Shown here: piece by piece, positions 49,188 to 57,124 of the stretch
Layout of the letters: each line of letters opens with the position of its first letter
Position numbering within the stretch: the first letter of the stretch is position 1
Assembly (NCBI GenBank): GCA_013306675.1
Contig: JABLUY010000073.1
Location: 1 to 64,000, forward strand
Source: Thraustochytrium sp. TN22
Lineage: Eukaryota > Sar > Bigyra > Thraustochytrida > Thraustochytriidae
Direction: 5' to 3'
DNA length: 64,000 nucleotides
Translations under genes and position numbers: made by a program
Notes under the pieces: model-generated
Databases searched by the model: none
What the model was told of the DNA's origin: nothing
The model's input: the letters and a program-made list of their open reading frames with translations, nothing else

Positions 49188-50643
49188 CTTGCCCTCGCTC
49201 CTCCCCCCCTGCGCCCTGAGCCTCCGCGCGGCCGCCAGGCCCCCGCGCGGTCGCGCCCGCGCCGCGCGCCGCCCTCGCGCGCCTAGCTAGCAACGCGCGG
49301 GCCGCCGAGCGGAGCGGCCTGGCCGCCGCAACTGCCGCCGCGCCGCCGCGCGCCGCCGCCGCGCCCGCGCGCGAGCGCGCGCCCGAGCGCCGCCGCAGGC
49401 CCGCGCCGCCGCGCGGCGCCGCCGCCCGCGCGCCGCCGCGCGCCGCCGCCCGACGCCCGCGCGCCGCCCGCGCGCAACCGGTTTGGCCAGGCTGCCGCCG
49501 CCGCGCGCGCCGCCGCGCCGGAGGTTTCATCGGCGAAACGCGCGCGGCCGGCGCTCCGCGCCCGCCCCGTGCGCGCCGCGCGGCCCCGTGTGCGCCGCGC
49601 CGCCGCGGCCGCCGCCGCGGCGGGACGGCGCGGGCGGGAGCGCCGCGGCCGGGCGCGGGTTTCGCCGGTGGGACGGGCGCCGCCGCACTGCGCCCGAGGC
49701 GGCGCGGCGGGGCGGCGCGCGCGCGCGAGGCGGCGGCCTCGCGCGCGCGCTCGAGGCGGACGCGGCGGGGAACTCGGCAGCCGGGCGTGGAGGACGACCT
49801 GCGCGGGTTTTTTCAGCCCGAGGCGCGCGTGGAGGACGCTGGGACGGGTTTCGCGGCGCGCGGATTGCGCGGACGGCGCCACGACGACTGCCCGTTGCAG
49901 GGCGGGAGCTGGGGCTCGACATGGGAGCCGTGCGGGGCGTTGTGCTTGAGCCTTGCCGCGATGGTGGTGGTTGCCGCGGTCATGGAGAGAGAGTCGTCGC
50001 GCGACTGGCAGGTCAGCAAGCACGTTTGTCTCTGGTTGAGCAAACCGCTCGCTGCCCCTCGAGCTTCGTGACGTGCTTGCCGGTCTCATCCTCGCGCTGC
50101 GACCTTGCCCTGCGCCCGGCTCGCAGGCCGGGCGTGCAGAGGAGCGGCGAATAGGGATAGCTATGGCCGCCTTAGCCAGGTGGAGGAAGAAAGCATGGCC
50201 TGAGGGCAGGTTGCAGTTCCTCCCATGTTGACGGAGTTTGGCTTGTCCGTGTACGTATGTACGCACGCTGCGAGGTGCCATCGTGTGCACGCTGATGTTG
50301 TCGATCCGAGTGGGCCCATCTTGGGCCTCTCTAGGTAATGCATGGTCGTTACAAGCATCGAAAGAAAACGCTTTGCCTTTTGCATGACTTGCTTTTTTAC
50401 CTACTTACTGGCAGGAAAAGGGGGGTTGGCGGTACTCGCGGCATTGGAAGAGGTCGCGAGTGTCCTCGTACAGGCCGAAGCTGCTGTTTCAGAACGACGA
50501 CGTCTCATTCGAGTCACCGTCCGTGCTGCTGACCGTCACCGAAGCCGTCTAGTTCCAGAACGACGTCTCGTCCCAGAACGACGTCTTGTCCGAGTCCGTG
50601 CTGCGGACCGAAGCCGTCTCGTCGCTCCGGGGTGGCGAGGGAA
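49188..50643. other. Extremely GC-rich promoter-like region, then the start of the lower-GC Fanzor island
   Basis: The first part (about 49200-49790) is almost pure G and C with CGCC/GCGC runs upstream of PP2A-B55, resembling a CpG-island promoter. From about 49900 the GC drops and the sequence becomes the left flank of the Fanzor gene, including short degenerate direct repeats (50484-50633). No host gene is seen. Confidence 0.45.
50484..50633 (+). repeat. Degenerate direct repeats just upstream of the Fanzor ATG
   Basis: Two copies of GTCCGTGCTGC(T/G)GACCG(tcac)CGAAGCCGTCT alternate with three variants of CAGAACGACGTCT(C/T)G within 150 bp. They may be remnants of the element's left end or a leader. 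They do not form a clean terminal repeat by eye. Confidence 0.7.
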
Positions 50644-51771
50644 ATGTGTCCCGGGAACATTCGTCATTTCGAGCTACACTTTCAGAGCCGCAAGAAGAAG
50701 CGCGGCTTCGTTGAGATCCCCATACAGAAGCCCTATGCCAAGAAGAAGGCTGATGAGAAGACCGCGGAGAAGTCCGGGGAGGAGGAGGTCGTGGTGGAGA
50801 GTGAGGCCGGACGAAGCAAGGCGATGGCCAATGCGAAGACCAGGAAGAAGACCAAGAGGAAGAAGACCAAGAGGAAGTCAAAGCGCTGCCCGGATGGCCA
50901 TTTCGGCCTTTGGTCCCGGCTCAAGTGGCATCTCAAGGACGCCGACGGTGAGCGCAACGTGCGCTTTGGTCCTCTTCGCTTCAAGCGCCAGGGGAGCAAG
51001 CGACGCGGGCGCAAAGTGCCGCCGTTCGTAAAGGACCGCAAGCTCATCTACGAAGAGCCCGGGCGCTGGTACATGGTCGTGCCATACACCAAGACCCGCC
51101 GCGAGACACAGCCTGCATTCAGAGACGTCACGCTCGATCCGGGAGGTCGCACGTTCCAGACCTTTTACTCCAACGACGCGAAGATGACCGGGACCATCAA
51201 TCCCATGCTCCGCACGATCAGGTCGCGCAGCAACGGCACGGTCAAGCAGTACAGCATCGGAGGCCTGCTCAACAAGATCGACTCGACACGTAGCGCGGCC
51301 GCCATGACACTCGCGACGCGTCCTGAGCTTGACTCCGAGACCAGACGCAAAATCCTAGCCAAATCCAAGTACGCGGAGCAGATGCTCTGGGCCAAGATCA
51401 AGAACAAAGTCAAGGACACGCACGACAAAACCCTACGTTTCCTGGTCGACAACTTCCGGGAGGTTCGGGTAGGCGCGATCGACATCAAGAGCGTCGTGCG
51501 ATCCAGGAACATCAACAAGAAGTCCAAGAGAGCGCTCGCGATGCTCTCACACTGTCGCTTTCGCGACAGACTCATCAAAGACCATGGTCAGGCAAGAACC
51601 ACGCTGGCCGTGCCCGAAGAGTACACCTCCAAGACATGCACCAAGTGCGGCGAAATCAAGACGGATCTCGGATCCGCCGAGATCTACAACTGCACTCGCT
51701 GCGGCCTCCAGCTCGGTCGCGACGTCAACGGTGCGCGAAACATCTACCTCAAGTCCATCACCAATGGTTAA
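50644..51771 (+). CDS. Fanzor nuclease (eukaryotic TnpB/IS605 OrfB relative), intact
   Basis: A single uninterrupted frame of 375 aa from the ATG at 50644 (an in-frame GTG at 50632 is not needed). The C-terminal half is a RuvC nuclease with a zinc ribbon: RuvC-I TLDPGGRTFQTFYS with Asp165; RuvC-II position GAIDIKSVV; then HCRFRDRL and VPEEYTSKTCTKCG; zinc Cys332, 335, 350, 353; RuvC-III LGRDVNGARNI with Asp360. The canonical RuvC-II Glu is not present where expected; Glu325/326 lie about 45 residues later, the alternative acid position reported for Fanzors and related TnpBs. The N-terminal 150 residues are Lys-rich and helical, plausible for guide RNA binding. Fanzors are RNA-guided DNA endonucleases linked to transposons; RNA partner and target motif are not seen here. 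GC is lower than in neighbours. Confidence 0.9.
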   Translation: MCPGNIRHFELHFQSRKKKRGFVEIPIQKPYAKKKADEKTAEKSGEEEVVVESEAGRSKAMANAKTRKKTKRKKTKRKSKRCPDGHFGLWSRLKWHLKDADGERNVRFGPLRFKRQGSKRRGRKVPPFVKDRKLIYEEPGRWYMVVPYTKTRRETQPAFRDVTLDPGGRTFQTFYSNDAKMTGTINPMLRTIRSRSNGTVKQYSIGGLLNKIDSTRSAAAMTLATRPELDSETRRKILAKSKYAEQMLWAKIKNKVKDTHDKTLRFLVDNFREVRVGAIDIKSVVRSRNINKKSKRALAMLSHCRFRDRLIKDHGQARTTLAVPEEYTSKTCTKCGEIKTDLGSAEIYNCTRCGLQLGRDVNGARNIYLKSITNG

Positions 51772-51779
51772 CGTTGGTG
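51759..51779 (+). other. Hairpin at the Fanzor stop codon
   Basis: CACCAATG and CGTTGGTG pair as an 8-bp stem (one G-T) around a GTTAA loop that contains the stop codon. Just after it, GAGA...TCTC (51779-51793) can form a second small stem. In TnpB systems the guide RNA comes from the 3' end of the gene, so this is a candidate scaffold, but the case is only structural. Confidence 0.45.
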
Positions 51780-53442
51780 AGAGTGACATTCTCTTCGAGC
51801 AATACATAGCTAGTTACGGCTCGGACCTCTGACTTTGATTAGTCATGTAACAAGTAACGGCACTACCAGCCTCCTGGTGCCGCGAGCTGAAGCTCAGATC
51901 TTGCTTGCTGACGGACCTTGAGCAGAAATTAAGATCTTGCTTGCTGACGGATGTCGAGCGGAAGCTCAGTTGTCGGCTGTTGACAGCTGCTGACAGACCT
52001 CCAGCCCGCTCAACGTCAGGGTGGTTCAAGATCAGGGTCGCACCCGGCCCAATCCATGGCCAGGACACTGTCCTAGCAGCAGGCCACGTAGGATGCCGCA
52101 GCGCCCATGGCATTGTGCTGCGGCAAGAAGAGGGGAAAGAGGCGCACCGATGTGCGCACCGCTTGGCCACTGACCGGCTTACGAGACAGGAGCATGAGGC
52201 CAGGCCAAGAAACCGGTGGGGGCCAAGAAAAAATGGTCGGGTCTGGGGACTGGAGCGGCAGATTATCAGTGAACAGAAGCTGCTCAGAAGCAGGGCAACG
52301 AGTATCGCGCACGAGGAGTGTTCACATGACTGTGAAACCCACGCATCGATGCGACGGCCTCTTCGTTCAATCAAATCACCGGGTGCTCGTCGCCTCTGCT
52401 CCACGCAGTTCTTGGTGTCTCGAAGACGGCGCTAAGGTTTGCGCTGGCACTGGCGATGAGGAACGACATCGCGTCCGCGGCAGGTGTCGTGCGCGACCCA
52501 GGTGAGCTTGTCGACCGAGCTGACGGTTGGTCTCGGGGGCGTGACCGACGTGACTCGCGGACGTTGTACCCACGCCCGATCGCTGCCGTAACCAAGTGAT
52601 GACGGGCGGGCAACCACTTCATCCATTTGGCGCCCCCCCTGCAGTCAGGCAAGACATTGCGAGCCGCTTCACAGATCCGAAACTTGCTGTCACTTGTCTT
52701 TGACGTGCCGTGCCATGGTGCCGCTTCCCTGCCTCTCGCGCGGAGCTCTCGTCCGGACCAGGCCGCGGAACCTCAACCAGTGCTGGGACACGGCGCACGA
52801 CGACGATGACAGGAGAGCCGCGCCCGAGTCCGGGTTCGAGCCGAGTCCGCGAGTCGGGGCCTCGTGGTTTCGACCAGGTTGCTGACTGTCGCGGTGATGG
52901 TGGAGAGAGAGCTGGACCTCGGCTCGTGTGGGACTTGAACGTGCTCCAAGTCTTTGGGGATGGAGTCTGGTGGGTGAACTTGAAGGAGGATGGGACGTCA
53001 GCGTGCGAGGTGCTGCTCGGGCGAATGGACGCCGTCGTTACCGTGCAGGGTCTGGGTGCAGAGTTTACGAGGCCGGCTTGGTGCTGCACACTGCGTGGGG
53101 GCTGCGTGGTGCTGCGTGGCATGCATAAGGTTTTCAACTGCGTTGCAGGTGCGGTCTTTCTTTGTGCTCGTGCGTCCTGCTGATCTCCATTGCGCCGCCG
53201 CGAGGCTGCTCAGCCGCGCCCAGTTGTCATCTTGATGAGCCCCTTGGCGGGCCGGGCCCTGCCAGAGGCTGCTTCCGCGCATCATGATGATGATCACTGG
53301 CACAGCACAGATGAGAGAGAGAGCAGAGAGAGAGATAGCGCGCGCACAGAACCCGAACCCCGCAAAGATTGCTCTCGCGCGCTCTCGGCGCGGCCAGGCG
53401 ATAGCACCGGCAGCGGCCGCACTGGCACCGGCAGCAGCGGCA
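51772..53442. other. Right flank of the Fanzor gene: lower-GC region with direct repeats, no clear gene
   Basis: This 1.67-kb stretch is distinctly lower in GC than the host genes. It contains a 20-bp exact direct repeat (AGATCTTGCTTGCTGACGGA) 36 bp apart, many Ser/Arg-rich chance frames, and near 52918-53000 a short frame with FGDGVWWVNLKEDG. GA runs at 53304-53333 precede the S28 peptidase. Element ends could not be fixed by eye. Confidence 0.4.
51896..51951. repeat. 20-bp exact direct repeat in the Fanzor right flank
   Basis: Copies of AGATCTTGCTTGCTGACGGA at 51896-51915 and 51932-51951 (36-bp period); related AAGCTCAG motifs sit beside both. Candidate remnant of an element end or a small array. 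Confidence 0.8.
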
Positions 53443-55323
53443 ATGGCGGCGAAGCTAGTCGCTCTAGCGGTGGCGACAGCGGCCGTGGCGGCGGCGCAGG
53501 GCGAGCATGCGTCGTTGGCAAACTGCACCTTGATGCTGCGCGTGCAGCAGCCCGTGGACCACTTCAACGGCGGCGGGCGCACGTTCGCACAGCGCGTGTG
53601 CGTACACGATGGCTTCCGGCGCGCCACGGATGGCGCGACGGCGCCTATGCTATTCTACACGGGCAACGAGGGCCCGGTGGACCTGTACGTGAACAACACG
53701 GGCCTCATGTGGGAGCTGGGCCGCGAGCTGGGCGCTGTCTTGGTCTTCGCGGAGCACAGGTACTTTGGCGAGTCCGTGCCGGAGCTTGAGGGCATGGACA
53801 ACTGCATGGCCTACGTGTCAAGCGCGCAGGCGCTGGCGGATTACTCGCTCGTGGTGCCGCTCGTCAAGGACCGCCTCGGGCTCAGCGCGGACGCCAAGGT
53901 GGTCGCCTTCGGCGGGTCCTACGGCGGCATGCTGGCCGCCTTCTTCCGTCTGCGGTACCCTCACGTGTGCAACGGCGGCGCCGTGGCCGGCTCGGCGCCC
54001 GTGCTCGGCTTCGCGTCCTCGCGGCCCCAGCTCGACGGCTCCTTCGCCGCCATCTCGCGCGGCTTCGAGGACGGCGCCGGCAAGCTCGACATGCAATGCT
54101 GGGACAGCCTGCTGGCCGCCTGGGCGCTTATCGACGTGCTTGCGCAGACCGAAACCGGCCGCGATCTGCTGCTGTCCGAGCTGCGCTGGTGCGCGCCTCT
54201 GCCGTCTCCGCGCGACCTGCTCGCAGCGCTGCAGGGCGTCTTCTTCTTGCTGGCCGAGTCCAACTTCCCCTTTCCCTCAGACTACATCGTCTTCTCGATC
54301 CTCAACGTGCGTGGCTTCCCGCTGCCCGCCTGGCCCATGCGCAAGGTCTGCAGCAAGGTGCGCCAGCCGCGCGACGAGCTGCGTCTCGTTGGCGATCGCT
54401 CCGAGGTGCAATTCACGGTCGAGCTGGGCGGCAAGGCGGCCATGGAGGTGGACTGGGACATGGCCCGCCGCGCAGAGGACGCTCCGGACCTCGAGACGCT
54501 TCCGGCCGCGCAGGCGCTCTTGGCCGGCGTGCGCGAGGCCTACGGTATGCTCTATAATATCACCGGCGAAACCACGTGCTTCGGCCCCGGTCCACAGGAA
54601 GACGCGGCCCAGCGGCACTCGAGGCCGGCCTTTGGTCGCGGAGCTACCGCTGCTCATGCCGCTGCTCATGCGAATGCTCATGCTGATGCCCCGGCGGCGG
54701 CTCGCGTTTCCACCACTTTCGCTCACAACGCAGAGACCTCGTCAACCTGCTCCGAGGCAGGCGTGGAACCCCTGGACGGCTGGGGCGCGCTCGTTTGCAA
54801 CGAAGGCTTCTTTCTCGTGCAAGACATCGTGCAGGGAGTGGGACGCGACGCCTACTGGCCGCCGACCGTGACGCGCGAGCAGTTTGCCAATGCTACCTAC
54901 CGGGACCTCGTCATGGGTGCCGACGTTGCGTCGTTCTGCGCCTCCTACCGCGAGCGCGGCCTCTACGGCGTCACCGATGACCCAGCCCTCCTGGACCCGC
55001 TCGGCGCCTGGCCTTACGCGCAGTACATGGGTCGTGCCATCTCCGACCACGCCACCAAGATTATTTTCAGCAACGGCCGCTACGACCCATGGTCCGCCGC
55101 TGGCGTCCTCAACTCCGTCGAGGAGCGCGAGATTTTTGCTGTGGAGTTCACTCACGGGGCGCACCACACCGACTTTATGTTCTCGCGCCCGGACGACCCG
55201 ACGTCTCTTCGGGAGGGCCGCGAGCGCGAACGCGAGATCATCGCGTCGTGGCTTGGACGCGCCCGCCCCAGCAAGCAGCAGCTGCATGAGCAGCAGCAAG
55301 AGCAGCAGCAAGAGCAGTCGTAA
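53443..55323 (+). CDS. Serine carboxypeptidase-like S28 family peptidase (Pro-X carboxypeptidase/DPP7 type)
   Basis: Single exon, 626 aa from the ATG at 53443, which starts a signal peptide (MAAKLVALAVATAAVAAAQG). The nucleophile Ser159 sits in FGGSYGGML, the family signature; upstream QPVDHFN and LFYTGNEG are S28 landmarks. The acid Asp548 is in SNGRYDPWSAAG, and the catalytic His is one of His571/574/575 in THGAHHTDF. S28 enzymes cleave after proline at the C-terminus (Pro-X carboxypeptidase) or at the N-terminus (DPP2/7), in lysosome-like compartments or secreted. A His/Ala-rich insert (about 405-425) and a Gln/Glu C-terminal tail are extras. Which end it attacks cannot be told. Confidence 0.93.
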   Translation: MAAKLVALAVATAAVAAAQGEHASLANCTLMLRVQQPVDHFNGGGRTFAQRVCVHDGFRRATDGATAPMLFYTGNEGPVDLYVNNTGLMWELGRELGAVLVFAEHRYFGESVPELEGMDNCMAYVSSAQALADYSLVVPLVKDRLGLSADAKVVAFGGSYGGMLAAFFRLRYPHVCNGGAVAGSAPVLGFASSRPQLDGSFAAISRGFEDGAGKLDMQCWDSLLAAWALIDVLAQTETGRDLLLSELRWCAPLPSPRDLLAALQGVFFLLAESNFPFPSDYIVFSILNVRGFPLPAWPMRKVCSKVRQPRDELRLVGDRSEVQFTVELGGKAAMEVDWDMARRAEDAPDLETLPAAQALLAGVREAYGMLYNITGETTCFGPGPQEDAAQRHSRPAFGRGATAAHAAAHANAHADAPAAARVSTTFAHNAETSSTCSEAGVEPLDGWGALVCNEGFFLVQDIVQGVGRDAYWPPTVTREQFANATYRDLVMGADVASFCASYRERGLYGVTDDPALLDPLGAWPYAQYMGRAISDHATKIIFSNGRYDPWSAAGVLNSVEEREIFAVEFTHGAHHTDFMFSRPDDPTSLREGREREREIIASWLGRARPSKQQLHEQQQEQQQEQS

Positions 55324-55507
55324 CCTAAAGTAAAGTATTGCGTGGCGGCGCCTGCAGTTGCCCGAGAAACCCGCGCTGGGGCAGCTCAGAAGCACAAGAT
55401 GCGATGTACTTTTCCTCTCACGGCCGACCAGGTACCCCGGCCGACCATCGGTCGCTCGCGCTCTCAAGCTTACAGCGCTCGCACGGACGCATGGACACAG
55501 CTTGCAT

Positions 55508-56584
55508 TTACACGGCACGCTTGCGCAGCTCAACAAAGTGTGGCTGGAAAGAACGCGTCTCCTCGGTTCGCGCCGCCTCCACAATGAAGGCGAGGTCCTC
55601 GGTGGAGTCGCGCACGTGGAAGCGAGCCTGGGCTCGCGCGAGAAAGAGCTCCAGAGAGCGAAACCGCGGCGGCGACACGATGATGCAGCGCGAGGTCTCT
55701 GCGTCGCGCAGCAAGTGGTAGATGGCGTTGAGCAGATCCGCGTGAAGCTTGTTCAGGTACAAGCAGTCGGCCAGCACGATCACATCGAAGACCTCCTCGC
55801 CTGCGTAGTCCGCCTTGCGGTCCCAAAAGATGCGCTTGGTGCGTGCCGCCTCATTCAGGCCGTTTAGCGCAATGTGCCGCGCGGCAAGGTCCAGGCACTC
55901 CTGACTGCCGTCGCTCAAGCACACCGAGGCGCCCTCGGGCAACGTCCGCGCCAGCATAAGGCCGGCGAGGCCGCAAAAGCCTGCGCCCAGCTCCAAGACG
56001 TGCTGCCCGGCAAAGTCCGCTGCGTGCAGCATCAGGTAGGCGCCCAGGACCTCCTCGGACGGGTACAGCTTGAGCAGGCCGGTGGTGTCGACCTCGGCCT
56101 CCTCTGGTCGCGCTCCAACCTTGTCGGCGTGCTCGAACCTGGGTCGCACCACGGCAAGCGGCGCGAAGTCAGGAAGGGCCAATGCCGTCGCGTTTGCTGC
56201 TGCTACGACGCGAGGATGCCATGCCGCAAAGTCCAACCTTGTCCCATCTTGGGCCTCGCTGCGCTCCTTGGCGAAGAGACCGATCTCGAGTTCCGGGACG
56301 TCCACGAAGAGCTTGGCTCGCGAGCCAGAGAAGACAGCCCGCCGCAGCCGCGCCCACTTGTTCGCCTCATCGCCGCTGCCCGGCGTCGTCGTTGTGGTCG
56401 TCGTCGCTGTCGCTGTCGCCGACGCCGTCGTCGTGGTCGTCGTCGTGGTCGCCGTCGTGGCATGGCCTGTCTCGTGGCCCGGCGCCGCGGGCGGCGCCAC
56501 AGCGGCCTTGCCAGCGTTGGCCTCGGCGGCAGGTCGGCTGTCACTCGCCGCAGTGGCCGCCGTCGCCGTGGCTTCCTGCTGCAT
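55508..56584 (-). CDS. Calmodulin-lysine N-methyltransferase-like (CAMKMT) seven-beta-strand methyltransferase
   Basis: Single exon, 358 aa. Residues 1-70 are Thr/Ala-rich low complexity from ACG/GCG repeats. The core starts NKWARLRRAVFSGSRAK, like CAMKMT's WKLLKKAI. Then DTTGLLKLYPSEEVLGAYLM matches its TG..WPSEEVLA pattern. The SAM motif I is LELGAGFCGLAGLMLA (198-208) and a later strand has VIVLADCLYLNKLHADLLNAI, aligning with CAMKMT's DCLFLDQYRASLVDAI. CAMKMT trimethylates Lys115 of calmodulin. The distinction from METTL21-like enzymes rests on the YPSEEVL and DCLYL segments. Its 3' end is 184 bp from the S28 stop. Confidence 0.85.
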   Translation of the reverse strand: MQQEATATAATAASDSRPAAEANAGKAAVAPPAAPGHETGHATTATTTTTTTTASATATATTTTTTTPGSGDEANKWARLRRAVFSGSRAKLFVDVPELEIGLFAKERSEAQDGTRLDFAAWHPRVVAAANATALALPDFAPLAVVRPRFEHADKVGARPEEAEVDTTGLLKLYPSEEVLGAYLMLHAADFAGQHVLELGAGFCGLAGLMLARTLPEGASVCLSDGSQECLDLAARHIALNGLNEAARTKRIFWDRKADYAGEEVFDVIVLADCLYLNKLHADLLNAIYHLLRDAETSRCIIVSPPRFRSLELFLARAQARFHVRDSTEDLAFIVEAARTEETRSFQPHFVELRKRAV

Positions 56585-56711
56585 GATCTGATCCGCGAGC
56601 GAAGGAGGGAATGGTCTTTGCTGTCTGGGGTGCTCTTGTGCTGATACCAGTACTGCTCTCGCGTTGGCTCGCCGCCAAGCGGGCGCAAATCGAGGACGAC
56701 TTCAACAGGCT

Positions 56712-56757
56712 GGCGAGGCGAGGCGAGGCAAGGCGAGGCGAGGCGAGGCGAGGCACG
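56712..56757. repeat. GGCGA pentanucleotide array
   Basis: About nine GGCGA units with one GGCAA variant. Confidence 0.92.
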
Positions 56758-56782
56758 GAGCAACAGCGAAGGCAAAAAGGAG

Positions 56783-57021
56783 CCAATATGCAACACCTGT
56801 CCTGTCGCCAACGTACAGCACATGCCCTGTCACCAATGTGCAACACTTGCCCTGTCGTCAATGTGCAACACATCGCCAATGTGGCAACACATCGCCAATG
56901 CGCAACACACGCCCTGTCGTCAATGTGCAACACATGCCCTGTCACCAATGTGCAGCAATTGCCCTGTCGCCAATGCGCAACAATTGCCCTGTCGCCGATG
57001 TGCAACACATGTCCTGTCGCT
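56783..57021. repeat. 24-bp-type minisatellite (CAACACATGCCCTGTC core)
   Basis: About ten units of the form CCAATGTGCAACACATGCCC TGTC with CAATT, CACTT and CGCAA variants; spacing is close to 24 bp, with some short copies lacking the TGTC half. Because the unit length is divisible by three, several frames stay open across it and give repeat peptides on both strands. It is probably variable between strains. Confidence 0.92.
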
Positions 57022-57124
57022 GCTTCAGCGGCAGTCCAGTATCATGCGCCCGAGGCTTGGAGACGAGCAAGTTTCATTCAGAGCAAGTTGTGCGAAGAAG
57101 TGTTGGCGGCTATCGAATGGAAAG

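Larger units (their letters stand above)
56585..57124. other. Intergenic minisatellite region
   Basis: Between the CAMKMT-like start and the ABCA stop (the two are in the same minus orientation). The 540 bp are mostly two tandem arrays; no gene is called, though all frames are open across them. Confidence 0.6.

Noticed and set aside
50342-51031. An alternative frame overlapping the Fanzor start
   Set aside because: It is out of frame with the conserved RuvC protein and carries no recognisable motif.
52828-52850. tRNA T-arm-like GGGTTCGAGCC
   Set aside because: The flanking bases do not pair as a T stem, and no acceptor or anticodon arm could be placed around it.
56783-57021. CRISPR array
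   Set aside because: The spacers are not unique; the whole unit is repeated with drift, and this is a eukaryotic nuclear window. It is a minisatellite.
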